64,000 nt of DNA from Bacillota bacterium (GTDB lineage Bacteria; Bacillota; Clostridia; Lachnospirales; Lachnospiraceae), in NCBI GenBank assembly GCA_023386315.1, contig JAEWJZ010000009.1, forward strand, positions 91,014 through 155,013, given 5' to 3'. Of the stretch, positions 38,148-47,343 are shown one piece after another (within the stretch, counting starts at the first letter, position 1; each line of letters opens with the position of its first letter). Under the pieces are notes generated by a model, which saw only the letters and a program-made list of their open reading frames with translations, was not told the origin of the DNA and did not search any database. Both the position numbers and the translations under genes were made by a program.

Positions 38148-40427
38148 ATTTTTACTTCGATAGATCTTTTCTGCCGTAATCGGAAGCTCCCTGACTCTTG
38201 CGCCCACCGCATTGGCAATGGCATCTGCAATGGCTGGTGAAGGTGTATTAATAACAATTTCTCCAATGGATTTCGCTCCAAAAGGCCCGGTAGGTTCATA
38301 GCTGCTTTCAAATTCCACCCGGATCGTCCCTATGTCCAGCCTGGAAGGCAGCTTATACTGCATAAATGAGTTCTGCTGCATCTGTCCTTTTTCCGTATAG
38401 GTAATATCCTCATAAAGAGCCATGCCGATTCCCTGGGCAAGTCCCCCTTCCGTCTGGATTCTGGCCAGATTCGGATTGATGGTTGTTCCGCAGTCCACAA
38501 CTGCCACATAATCAATCAGCTCTGCCTCGCCGGTTTCCTGATCTACCTCTACTTCTGCCATTCCTACCATAAATGGGGGCGGAGATACAGGAGAAGTATG
38601 GGAAGCGCCCGCCGAGAGCATTTTTTCATTGAAGCACATGACCTTATTTCCAATATCCTTCAAAGATATTTCCAGTCCGCCTTCTGGCTGCCAAACCCTG
38701 GTTCCGTCAAATTCCAGGGATTTTTTTTCACAGGACAAGTATTCCGCCCCTTTATCCAGAATTTTATCACGCATCTCACCGCAGGCCTTAACAACTGCCA
38801 TGCCGGTCAAATACATGGTGCTGGAAGCATAGGATCCGGAATCATAGGGAGATACATCCGTATCGGTTCCATGAACTACAATCTGATCCAGATCGCATTC
38901 CAGACAATCTGCCGCAACCTGAGCCAGGGTGGTATCGCATCCTGTCCCCATATCAGAGGCCCCGATCATAAGAGTATAAAACCCGTCATCATTGAGACGC
39001 AGCTCCACAGAAGCCACATCCACTCCTGATATGGCAGAGCCCTGCATTGCCATGGCAACTCCCACTCCCCGGATCTTTCCATTTCCCATATCGATTCTCG
39101 GATATTTCTTATCCCAGTCCATCATTTTCTTAGCATGGGCCATACAGCGGTCAAGGGCACAGCTTTTTAATGTTTCTCCATAGTAAGCAGGCATCACATC
39201 TCCTTCTCTCACCATGTTTAACTCTCTGATTTTCACTTTATCCATCCCTATTTTTTCCGCAAGCTCATTGATGGCGGATTCCACCGCAAAGATTCCCTGA
39301 GTGGCTCCGTATCCCCGGTAAGCACCGGCTGACATACAGTTGGTATAAACCACATCATAAGCGAACCGGAATGCTCTGGGCGTTCTGTAAAGAGGTATGG
39401 GCTTATGTCCCGACAATCCAACTGTTGTAGGTCCGTGTTCTCCATATGCTCCTGTATTGGATAATGTATAAACGTCAATTGCCTGAAGAATTCCGTTCTT
39501 ATCCGCCCCAACCCGGACCCGGACCTCCATCTCATGCCGGGGAGAGGAGGCGATCTGAGATTCATATCTGCTGTAAATAATCTTGGCAGCTCTTCCGGTT
39601 TTCATGGTAACAATTGCAGGATATACTTCTGCTACGACTGTCTGTTTGGCTCCGAATCCGCCTCCGATTCTGGGTTTTATGACCCGAATCCTGGATTTGG
39701 GAATATCCAGTGCATGAGCAAGGATTCTTCTCACATGAAAAGTAACCTGGGTGGATGCCACCATATTCAGTCTTCCGTAAGCATCCAGATAGGAATAGGC
39801 GCGGAAGGTTTCCATCATGGCCTGTTGATTGGCTTTTGTATGGTATACCTGTTCCACAACGTAATCACACTGCTTTAATAATACCTCTACATCTCCATGC
39901 TCTTCGCCTCCGGAAGCACATAAATTACGGCGGTTATCCGCTCCTACCGGGCAAAGACTTTCCCAGTTTTCCTCCGGATGAATGAGTACTTTATGATCCT
40001 TTGCCTTTTTAAAATCAAGAACCGGCTCCAGAACCTCATAATCCACTTTAATGAGCCGGAGAGCGTGGTCTACCGCTTCTTCTGTTTCTCCTGCAACAAT
40101 TGCAGCAGCATCTCCCACAAATCTCATTCTGTTATCCAGAATCAGCCTGTCATAAGGACTTGGTTCCGGATAAGTCTGCCCAGCCATGGTAAACCGTTTT
40201 CCCGGTACATCACGGTACGTAAGAATACAGGCAATTCCATCCACATTTTTTGCTTTTTCTGTATCAATCTGCCGGATTAAGGCATGGGCATGAGGACTTC
40301 GTAAAACCTTTACGATCAGGCAGTCACCTGGCGCCAGATCATCTGTAAAAACAGGTTTTCCAGTCACCAATGCTTTCGAATCCTTCTTTTTAACAGAAGT
40401 ATTTACGGTGCGCATTTTAACATTCAT
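38139..40427 (-). CDS. xanthine dehydrogenase-family molybdenum-binding subunit
   Basis: This 762-residue large subunit of a molybdenum hydroxylase binds the molybdopterin cofactor and oxidises an N-heterocycle or aldehyde by hydroxylation. Motifs: GGGFGAKQ near 255, SAGAYRGYGATQG, GASDMGTGCDTTLAQVAADCLE, and the C-terminal GAKSIGEIVIN with the catalytic glutamate. Length and order match three-subunit enzymes (Mo, FAD and FeS on separate chains). Xanthine, nicotinate and related substrates cannot be told apart here. It overlaps the 2Fe-2S gene by 11 bases. No cofactor-maturation gene is adjacent. Confidence 0.92.
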   Translation of the reverse strand: MNVKMRTVNTSVKKKDSKALVTGKPVFTDDLAPGDCLIVKVLRSPHAHALIRQIDTEKAKNVDGIACILTYRDVPGKRFTMAGQTYPEPSPYDRLILDNRMRFVGDAAAIVAGETEEAVDHALRLIKVDYEVLEPVLDFKKAKDHKVLIHPEENWESLCPVGADNRRNLCASGGEEHGDVEVLLKQCDYVVEQVYHTKANQQAMMETFRAYSYLDAYGRLNMVASTQVTFHVRRILAHALDIPKSRIRVIKPRIGGGFGAKQTVVAEVYPAIVTMKTGRAAKIIYSRYESQIASSPRHEMEVRVRVGADKNGILQAIDVYTLSNTGAYGEHGPTTVGLSGHKPIPLYRTPRAFRFAYDVVYTNCMSAGAYRGYGATQGIFAVESAINELAEKIGMDKVKIRELNMVREGDVMPAYYGETLKSCALDRCMAHAKKMMDWDKKYPRIDMGNGKIRGVGVAMAMQGSAISGVDVASVELRLNDDGFYTLMIGASDMGTGCDTTLAQVAADCLECDLDQIVVHGTDTDVSPYDSGSYASSTMYLTGMAVVKACGEMRDKILDKGAEYLSCEKKSLEFDGTRVWQPEGGLEISLKDIGNKVMCFNEKMLSAGASHTSPVSPPPFMVGMAEVEVDQETGEAELIDYVAVVDCGTTINPNLARIQTEGGLAQGIGMALYEDITYTEKGQMQQNSFMQYKLPSRLDIGTIRVEFESSYEPTGPFGAKSIGEIVINTPSPAIADAIANAVGARVRELPITAEKIYRSKNNK

Positions 40428-40884
40428 TCCTGTTTTCTCCTCTGCTTAAGTAATTTTTTACAGCACGCAGCTGACCCATATATCCGCTGCAACGGCAAAG
40501 ATTGCCCGCCAGATATTCTTTGACCTTCTCTTCCTCAAACGAATCCAGCTCTTTTTCCATGGCAAGAACATTCATAATCAGACCCGGGCTGCAAAAACCG
40601 CACTGCTCTGCTCCTTCAGCAGCCAGGTAAGAGCCGAATTCCTCCGCCTCTTTTTGCACCCCTTCCAGAGTCACCACCTCACAGCCGTCTGCCCTGGCGG
40701 CAAGATAAGAACAGGAAAGCCTTGAAACTCCATTGACAAGGACTGTACACAGCCCGCAGTTTTCCGTCTCACAGCCGCATTTTACACTGTAACAGCCTTT
40801 CCTGCGCAGCAGGTGAAACAGAGTTTCATCGTCTTTCGTCTCCTCATAAATGAGTCTACCGTTTAATGTAAATTCAATCTGCAT
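40417..40884 (-). CDS. xanthine dehydrogenase-family [2Fe-2S] subunit
   Basis: This 155-residue subunit carries two iron-sulfur clusters. The plant-ferredoxin-type cluster is bound by CGCETENCGLCTVLVNG with a further Cys in RLSCSYL. The second is bound by QCGFCSPGLIM and GNLCRCSGY. It passes electrons from molybdenum to FAD. The gene abuts the FAD subunit gene directly. Confidence 0.95.
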   Translation of the reverse strand: MQIEFTLNGRLIYEETKDDETLFHLLRRKGCYSVKCGCETENCGLCTVLVNGVSRLSCSYLAARADGCEVVTLEGVQKEAEEFGSYLAAEGAEQCGFCSPGLIMNVLAMEKELDSFEEEKVKEYLAGNLCRCSGYMGQLRAVKNYLSRGENRNEC

Positions 40885-41661
40885 TTACTCTTCCTCCCGG
40901 TCCAGTGCCATGAAAAGCCGTTTGATATAAACCTCTGCCAGATGCTTCCTGTATTCCCCGCTGCCTCTCATATTTGTGCCGTAACGAAACCGGTCCGCTG
41001 CCAGTTCAGCCAGTTCCTTTAATTCCCCTGCTTCTTTACGGCTTATAACGGCCAGCTCCGCCCGTGCTGGTCTGGCTCCCACTGACACATAATAGGTCTC
41101 ATCTTTTACAGACACACAGCATGCAATGAGAGGAAAATCCGTTTTCGTCATTCGGGAAGCTGAATAAAATGCCTTTCTTCCATCCTTTTTGATCCGGATT
41201 CTCACAAGAATGTCCCGGTTGAATTTCTGCCTGCAAAAATCCTCAAGTGGGATTACGCCTCCCTTATAAAGCTCAACGTAAGTATCCAGTGCAAGCATAC
41301 AGGTCAGAATGTCGGAAAAGCCGAACCTGCCGAAAATGCTGCCTCCTGCTGTTGCTCCATTTCGAAACTGGACTCCTACAATAGAACGGGTGCATTCCTT
41401 AAATAAACCGGGAAAATACCGGTCAAGCCCTTTATGGACTTCCAGCTGGCGTAGAGTGCACATGGCTCCAATAATAAACTCATCCTCTGTCTCCTCAATT
41501 CCATCAAGTCCAAGACCGGATAAATCCACGAGAGTCATCTTGACCCGGTTCTGAACCTTCAGCCACATCATTCCGGCACCGATTACACTGCTTTTTTTCT
41601 GGTTCAGATCATAAGCTTCTTCCAGACTTTCTGCCTTAACGTAATTCTTAAATCTGATCAC
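40885..41661 (-). CDS. xanthine dehydrogenase-family FAD-binding subunit
   Basis: This 258-residue subunit has the flavin motifs VIGAGMMWLK and NGATAGGSIFGRFGFSDIL and a C-terminal domain with MRGSGEYRKHLAEVYIKRL. It hands electrons to an acceptor, probably NAD or ferredoxin. It is the first gene of the three-subunit operon FAD - FeS - Mo. A short AT-rich promoter region lies at 41662-41780. Confidence 0.92.
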   Translation of the reverse strand: MIRFKNYVKAESLEEAYDLNQKKSSVIGAGMMWLKVQNRVKMTLVDLSGLGLDGIEETEDEFIIGAMCTLRQLEVHKGLDRYFPGLFKECTRSIVGVQFRNGATAGGSIFGRFGFSDILTCMLALDTYVELYKGGVIPLEDFCRQKFNRDILVRIRIKKDGRKAFYSASRMTKTDFPLIACCVSVKDETYYVSVGARPARAELAVISRKEAGELKELAELAADRFRYGTNMRGSGEYRKHLAEVYIKRLFMALDREEE

Positions 41662-41872
41662 TTAAATTTTCCTCCCTAATAGAACTGGATCTATCAGTAA
41701 ACAACGTGTGTATTAATAAGTTATACTTATATTCGACAATATATTTATTAAAAACCTCAAAAAGTATATCATACTCTTCCCTGTTTTGACAATATTATTT
41801 TCCTGAATCAACAACTTGTCCCGCCCCTCATCAAGTGTTAAGATGGAAAAAAAGCAGAAAGGATTATTTACG

Positions 41873-42811
41873 ATGCAGGCATATTTATTTGTTCACTTCA
41901 AAGAGAAGACAGATCCGGATGGCGAGGCTGTCTATTTTTCAATCAGCGAAGATGGGTTTCACTGGCAGGAGGTAAATGGTGGCAGTCCCATTCTTACCAG
42001 CACCATAGGAGAGCAGGGAGTGCGGGATTTTACCATCTGCCGTACAAAAGAAGGGATTTATTACATACTTGCCACAGACTTAAGCCTGGCAAGAAATTTT
42101 AAGACTAAGTATGAAGGCAGTTGGGAAAACGTCAGCAGATATGGCAGCAGGAACCTGGTCCTCTGGGAATCCCCTGATTTGATTCACTGGTCAACGCCCC
42201 GCCTGATTTCTCCGGGAGACGACCCCTTTGGCTGTGTATGGGCTCCTGATATTATCTTTGATGAAGAAGCAGGTGATTATCTCATCCACTGGTCCTCTTC
42301 CCACCCCTCCAACAATTACGGACCAAAAAAAATTTATTACAGCCGGACCAGGGATTTCATACATTTTACCAGTCCAAAGGTATTATACGAGAAGGATGAC
42401 AGTGATATCATTGACTCTGCTCTATATAAGGATAATATCAATTTTTATCTTTTTGTGAAAAGCAATCCCAATCCTGCCGCCATATTACTGCTTCAGTCTC
42501 ATAATATTACCGGTCCATTTTCCATCATCCCGGAATTCAGCGAAGAAATGAAAAAACTGGAACAGGGACAATACGAAGCCCCTACTGCATTCCGGACAGA
42601 GGACGGACGCTGGTGCCTGTTTCTGGATTATTATGGTACGAAGATAAAAGAAAAGCAGGGATACGTTCCATTTATAGCCGATACTATTTCCTCCGGAAAC
42701 TTTATCCGTTCAGATAAATCCTTTTCTTTTCCTTACGGATTCAAACACGGAACAGTTTTAACAATCAATCAGGAGGAATACGACAGACTGAAATGTGCTG
42801 TTTTTATTTAA
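41873..42811 (+). CDS. glycoside hydrolase family 43-like protein
   Basis: This 312-residue protein shows a five-bladed beta-propeller pattern: YFSISEDGFHWQEVN, RDFTICRTKEGIYYILATDL, CVWAPDIIFDEEAGDYLIHWS with the mid-sequence Asp, and the general-acid Glu in GQYEAPTAFR. GH43 members are arabinofuranosidases, xylosidases or arabinanases. No signal peptide, so it should act in the cell. The start at 41873 has AAAGGA about 11 bases upstream; in-frame upstream ATGs lack a site. It stands alone and far from the arabinose operon but may share its substrates (inference). Confidence 0.82.
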   Translation: MQAYLFVHFKEKTDPDGEAVYFSISEDGFHWQEVNGGSPILTSTIGEQGVRDFTICRTKEGIYYILATDLSLARNFKTKYEGSWENVSRYGSRNLVLWESPDLIHWSTPRLISPGDDPFGCVWAPDIIFDEEAGDYLIHWSSSHPSNNYGPKKIYYSRTRDFIHFTSPKVLYEKDDSDIIDSALYKDNINFYLFVKSNPNPAAILLLQSHNITGPFSIIPEFSEEMKKLEQGQYEAPTAFRTEDGRWCLFLDYYGTKIKEKQGYVPFIADTISSGNFIRSDKSFSFPYGFKHGTVLTINQEEYDRLKCAVFI

Positions 42812-42887
42812 GAAAAATTTGGCATAATAAATCAGTAAAAAACGCTTACAATAATAGATGCAACAACCAACAAAGGAGGGTTAATCT

Positions 42888-43058
42888 ATGTTAGTAAACG
42901 GTAAAAACGAATGTATCCAATGTACTATTGACAATTGCGCCTATCATGCCAAAAGCGATGACTACTGCACACTGGAAAGAATTAAAGTAGGTACTCATGA
43001 GCAGAATCCTACAAAAAAAGAGTGCACAGACTGCGAATCCTTTAAAAACCAGGCATAA
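42888..43058 (+). CDS. small cysteine-rich protein, DUF1540-like
   Basis: A 56-residue protein with a strong AAAGGAGGG site. It has six cysteines arranged as C9-x2-C12-x4-C17, C27 and C46-x2-C49, within segments ECIQCTIDNCAYH and KECTDCESF, which match the DUF1540 type and should bind a metal. Such mini-proteins are frequent in clostridia, and some are spore-associated, but the function is unknown. It follows the GH43-like gene by 76 bases and is followed by two hairpins. Confidence 0.85.
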   Translation: MLVNGKNECIQCTIDNCAYHAKSDDYCTLERIKVGTHEQNPTKKECTDCESFKNQA

Positions 43059-43084
43059 GAAGTCAGTTCTAATTTCCTCCTGAC

Positions 43085-43153
43085 ATGCAGAAAAGAAATC
43101 ATTTCTTTCTGCATATGAAAAAAGCTGCTGCACCCTGAGTGCAGCAGCTTTCT
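43085..43153. terminator. double hairpin between the DUF1540 gene and glyA
   Basis: The first hairpin pairs GCAGAAA-GAAAT with ATTTCTTTCTGC (about 43087-43112, one bulge). The second pairs AAAGCTGCTGCAC (43121-43133) with GTGCAGCAGCTTT (43139-43151), a perfect 13-pair stem with a five-base loop, flanked by A and T. The second should stop both converging genes. Confidence 0.88.
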
Positions 43154-43159
43154 ATATGA

Positions 43160-44410
43160 TCAGCTGTTATAAATCGGATATTTATCACAAATTTTTGTTA
43201 CTTCGCCTCTGATGTAATCGGCCTTATTATCAAAATCAGTTGCCACAAGCCAGATACATTCCGCAATCTTTTCCATGTCTTCTTCCTTCAATCCTCTTGA
43301 AGTAACAGCAGGAGTACCTACACGAACACCGGAAGTAACAAAGGGACTTCTTGGATCATTGGGTACCGCATTCTTATTCAGGGTAATAAACACCTCGTCG
43401 CAGTGGTTCTGAAGTTCTTTTCCGGTAACTTCCATACCTCTTAAGTCAATCAGCATCAGATGATTATCCGTGCCGTCGGTGAGAATATGAAATCCCTGCT
43501 TTACCAGTGCTGCGGCAAGAGCCTTGGCATTCTTAACCACCTGTTCCTGATATGTCTTAAACTCAGGCTTTAAAGCTTCACCAAAACATACTGCTTTTCC
43601 AGCAATTACATGCTCCAGAGGACCACCCTGGGTTCCCGGGAAAATTGCTTTATTAAAGTTAAACTTATCAGCGGCCTCCTGGTTAGCCAGAATCATTCCG
43701 CCTCTTGGTCCTCTTAACGTTTTATGGGTAGTCGTTGTAACCACATCTGCATAAGGAATGGGACTTTCATGAAGTCCAGCTGCAACCAGACCTGCAATGT
43801 GAGCCATATCCACCATTAAATAAGCTCCTGCCTTATCTGCAACTTCTCTGAACCGCTTAAAGTCAATGGCTCTGCCATATGCACTTGCTCCCGCCACGAT
43901 CAGCTTTGGCTTATTCTCCATAGCGAGGCGCTCCATCTCATCATAATCAAGGAATCCATCATCATTGACTCCGTAAGGAACGATATTAAAATACAGACCG
44001 GAAAAGTTTACCGGGCTTCCATGAGTTAAATGACCGCCGTGATTTAAATTCATTCCCATAACTGTATCGCCGGGATTTAACATGGCAAGAAATACCGCCA
44101 TATTGGCCTGGGCACCTGAATGGGGCTGAACATTGGCATAATCACAGCCGAACAGTTTTTTCGCACGTTCGATAGCGATGCTTTCCACAACATCCACCTC
44201 TTCGCAGCCGCCGTAATAACGCTTTCCCGGGTAACCTTCTGCATATTTATTTGTAAGCACAGTTCCCATCGCCATCATAACCGGTTCTGAAACAATGTTT
44301 TCGGATGCGATCAATTCCAGATTTCTTCTCTGCCGTGCGCATTCCTTTTCAATGGCTTCTCCTACTTCTTTGTCAAAGCCGGTGATAAACTTCATTACTT
44401 CATTTACCAT
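43160..44410 (-). CDS. glyA: serine hydroxymethyltransferase
   Basis: This PLP enzyme of about 416 residues interconverts serine and glycine with tetrahydrofolate. Diagnostic segments are [45 protein letters not shown], and the PLP lysine in [20 protein letters not shown] 44410 is preferred over ATG 44416 because GAGGG stands seven bases before it; the difference is two codons. It is a separate unit ended by the double hairpin. Confidence 0.97.
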   Translation of the reverse strand: MVNEVMKFITGFDKEVGEAIEKECARQRRNLELIASENIVSEPVMMAMGTVLTNKYAEGYPGKRYYGGCEEVDVVESIAIERAKKLFGCDYANVQPHSGAQANMAVFLAMLNPGDTVMGMNLNHGGHLTHGSPVNFSGLYFNIVPYGVNDDGFLDYDEMERLAMENKPKLIVAGASAYGRAIDFKRFREVADKAGAYLMVDMAHIAGLVAAGLHESPIPYADVVTTTTHKTLRGPRGGMILANQEAADKFNFNKAIFPGTQGGPLEHVIAGKAVCFGEALKPEFKTYQEQVVKNAKALAAALVKQGFHILTDGTDNHLMLIDLRGMEVTGKELQNHCDEVFITLNKNAVPNDPRSPFVTSGVRVGTPAVTSRGLKEEDMEKIAECIWLVATDFDNKADYIRGEVTKICDKYPIYNS

Positions 44411-44483
44411 GTCCATTCCCTCACTTTTCCTTTTGAATCGTTACTCTTTAGCATTTTGGTAGATTATATAGCATACTTCCTTA

Positions 44484-45608
44484 TCATGTCAAGGCTTTCT
44501 CATCCTCTGCGCGCTGTGCCAGCAGCTTTTCGTAAAGATCCTGGTCAAAAGGATAGGAAATTTTCTTCTCCAGCCAGGAAGAGAGATACGCTCCATTTGC
44601 CATCATAAGTGTACAGATTCCGTCTTCACCCGGAGCCATTAGCGCTTCCCCTGACCGCAGATGATCTGAAAAGTTCTGAAAAATCATGCGGTATTCCTGT
44701 CCTTCATTATTTTTTGCTGCAAGCGGCCTCCGGATATATTCCAGCTTTCCGAACGGATCTTTATTTGTCCTGGCAAATTCCTCTGTGGTAACTGCATTTT
44801 CATCAAAAAACAGTTCTGTTCCGTCTGAAATGGTCAGCCGTCCCTTCGACCCCCAAATTTCAAGACGGTTTGTTCCAGGATTCTCTCCAGTAGAGCTGAT
44901 TAAGGTTCCCCGAAATCCATTTTTATAGAAAAACTGAAGATCAAAGCTGTCATCTACTGCAATGGGATTATATTTTCCATAGTCAACAGAAGCATAAACC
45001 TCATCCGGCATTCCAAAGAGCCACTGCCAGATATCCAGATAATGCTGGCACTGGTTAATTAAAAGACCGCCGTGTTCCCCGCTCCAGGTGCTTCTCCATG
45101 CAGCGCTGCTATGATAGACAGGAGTACGGTACCAGGTATTGCAGACCCACACAGCCCTGGTTATTTTTCCCAGCCCTCCGCCTTTTAAAAACTCTCCGGC
45201 AGACAGAAAACCTCCTTTCATACGGGTATTAAATATCATTCCAAGACTAATACCTGACTTCTTTGCTTCTGCCACCAGCACCTGCGCTTCTTTTGACGAG
45301 ATCCCCAATGGCTTGTCCATGAGAATATGCTTTCCTGCCTGCACTGCCATCATTCCCAAGGGAACATGGGTATCATGAGGAGTTACTATCACCACTGCAT
45401 CAAATCCATCCCTGGATGCAAACACTTCATCTGCATCGTCATAGATTTTTACATCCGGATACAGATTCTTAATTTCCTCCTGCCCATTTGCATTCCGACA
45501 GCAGATTCCCGCCAGAACCATCCCGCTTACTTCTCCCGCCGCCAGCATCCGGGCATATTTTTTTCCCATTCCTCCATAGCCGATTATAACTGCTCTGAAT
45601 GTGTCCAT
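44484..45608 (-). CDS. Gfo/Idh/MocA-family oxidoreductase
   Basis: This 374-residue protein has the NAD(P) motif VIIGYGGMGKKYARML and the family's DKPLGIS (EKP-like) motif after GKHILMDKP. HYLDIWQWLFG holds the conserved D-x3-W and histidine region. Members oxidise or reduce sugars and inositols; the substrate is unknown. It ends 73 bases upstream of the glyA start and begins 14 bases after recJ, so it may be cotranscribed with recJ. Confidence 0.9.
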   Translation of the reverse strand: MDTFRAVIIGYGGMGKKYARMLAAGEVSGMVLAGICCRNANGQEEIKNLYPDVKIYDDADEVFASRDGFDAVVIVTPHDTHVPLGMMAVQAGKHILMDKPLGISSKEAQVLVAEAKKSGISLGMIFNTRMKGGFLSAGEFLKGGGLGKITRAVWVCNTWYRTPVYHSSAAWRSTWSGEHGGLLINQCQHYLDIWQWLFGMPDEVYASVDYGKYNPIAVDDSFDLQFFYKNGFRGTLISSTGENPGTNRLEIWGSKGRLTISDGTELFFDENAVTTEEFARTNKDPFGKLEYIRRPLAAKNNEGQEYRMIFQNFSDHLRSGEALMAPGEDGICTLMMANGAYLSSWLEKKISYPFDQDLYEKLLAQRAEDEKALT

Positions 45609-45621
45609 GCCATTCTCCTTA

Positions 45622-47343
45622 TTATCTGCTCGAGCTTAAGATCCGGTAATTTTTAATTATAATCTGCAGGGATTTGTTCCCATTGTATTCATTCACCGCG
45701 GGGTAATACACCACATCAAGCTGGCGGCTGTCTCCCAGTTCCTCCACAAACAAGTCTCCATCTTCAAACAAAAGTCCATCCATAGGCGTCCCAGCCTTTG
45801 TAGCCAGTGAAAATTTAACTACATTGCGGTTTTTACCAAGTACACGGACGCTGCGGATAGACAAATCTTTTTGAGCAAAAAGAGGCTTTTCATTCCCCTG
45901 TCCATATGGCTCCAGCAAATCCAATTCCTCAATCAAAGGCTCACTTATGTATTCAAGAGGCATCGGTACATCAATCCACACCTTTTTTACGAAATCTTCT
46001 TCCGTAAGATCCGCATGTTCATTTAATGCCCTTCGGAATTCATCCACATTCTCCTTTAAAAGAGAAAGCCCTGCTGCCATGGGATGGCCTCCGAATTTTA
46101 ATAAAAGATCTTTTACCTCCATCAGAGCATCAAACATATGATAGGACTCGATGGAACGCCCGGAGCCCTTAACATACTCCTCGCCATCAGTGAGAACAAA
46201 TGCAGGTTTTTGAAACCGCTCTCTTAATCTGCCAGCTATGATTCCGGCAAGTGACTCATGACAGTCCGGCAGATATACCACCAAAACCTTATCACGGTAA
46301 AAATGCTCTTCTACCAGCTTTACAGCCTCATCTGTTCCTGCTTTTGTCATATCCTTGCGCTGATCATTGAGATCCTTTAATTCAACAGCCATTCGGTCTG
46401 CTTCTTCCTCTTCCTGACATAAAAGCAGAGAGAGTGCCAGCTTGGCAGTCACCAGACGACCGCCTGCATTCAGACACGGGCCGATTACGAACCCAATCTG
46501 ATATGCCGTAATATGATCCTTATCCAGGTTATTCTTCTCTATCAGCTTTAAAAGCCCCAGACTTTTTGTATTTCCAATGCATTTTAAGCCTTCTTTTACA
46601 ATAATGCGGTTCTCATCCTGAAGCTTCATCACATCGCCGACTGTTGCTATGGCAGCAAATTCCACCATATCCAGCCATTTCTCTTTCGAAATACCAAAAG
46701 CCTCATACAAAGCCTGTACCAGCTTAAAGGCTACCATACCGCCGCAGATCTCGGGAAATGGATACATACAGGCTTCCTGCTTGGGATTTACAATAGCATC
46801 TCCAGGAGGCAGAACTTCTTTCCCCTCCTCTTTTCCGATGTCATGATGATCCGTCACAATCACTGTCATTCCCAGATCTTTGGCAAGCTTTATCTGTTCA
46901 ACTGCGGCAATTCCATTATCGCAGGTTACAATCGTGTCAATCCCGTCATCATAAGCCGCCCTGATTATGGATTCATTAATCCCATACCCATCCTTAATCC
47001 TGTCAGGAATCTCATAATCCACCACTGCACCAGTTTCCTTAAATGCCTGATACAAAAGATAGGTAGAGCAGACTCCGTCAATATCATAATCTCCCACTAT
47101 TCTGATGGGTTTTAACTGTTTGATCTTCTCTTTTAAAATCAGTACAGCCCGATCCATGTCTTTCAACAGACAGGGGCTGTATAAATCATCCAGTCCCCCT
47201 CTTAAATACTTTTCCACTGCATCCGGTCCTGATACATCCCGGTTCCTTATAATTCTTGCAGTTACAGGCGATATATGATGAAGCTCTGCCATTTCATTAA
47301 AATCAGCTCGTTTGGTCTGAAGCATCCATATTTCTGCCGCCAT
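45622..47343 (-). CDS. recJ: single-stranded-DNA-specific exonuclease RecJ
   Basis: This 573-residue 5'-3' exonuclease works in recombination and mismatch repair. DHH-family metal motifs are in order: RIVGDYDIDGVCSTYLL, TIVTCDNGIAA, VIVTDHHDIG, and in the DHHA1 domain GRLRERFQKPAFVLT with GSGRSIESYHMFDAL and KFGGHPMAAGLSL. The C-terminal OB domain is present. The ATG at 47343 follows GGAGATCA. It overlaps the end of the upstream truncated receptor gene by 41 bases. Confidence 0.95.
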   Translation of the reverse strand: MAAEIWMLQTKRADFNEMAELHHISPVTARIIRNRDVSGPDAVEKYLRGGLDDLYSPCLLKDMDRAVLILKEKIKQLKPIRIVGDYDIDGVCSTYLLYQAFKETGAVVDYEIPDRIKDGYGINESIIRAAYDDGIDTIVTCDNGIAAVEQIKLAKDLGMTVIVTDHHDIGKEEGKEVLPPGDAIVNPKQEACMYPFPEICGGMVAFKLVQALYEAFGISKEKWLDMVEFAAIATVGDVMKLQDENRIIVKEGLKCIGNTKSLGLLKLIEKNNLDKDHITAYQIGFVIGPCLNAGGRLVTAKLALSLLLCQEEEEADRMAVELKDLNDQRKDMTKAGTDEAVKLVEEHFYRDKVLVVYLPDCHESLAGIIAGRLRERFQKPAFVLTDGEEYVKGSGRSIESYHMFDALMEVKDLLLKFGGHPMAAGLSLLKENVDEFRRALNEHADLTEEDFVKKVWIDVPMPLEYISEPLIEELDLLEPYGQGNEKPLFAQKDLSIRSVRVLGKNRNVVKFSLATKAGTPMDGLLFEDGDLFVEELGDSRQLDVVYYPAVNEYNGNKSLQIIIKNYRILSSSR

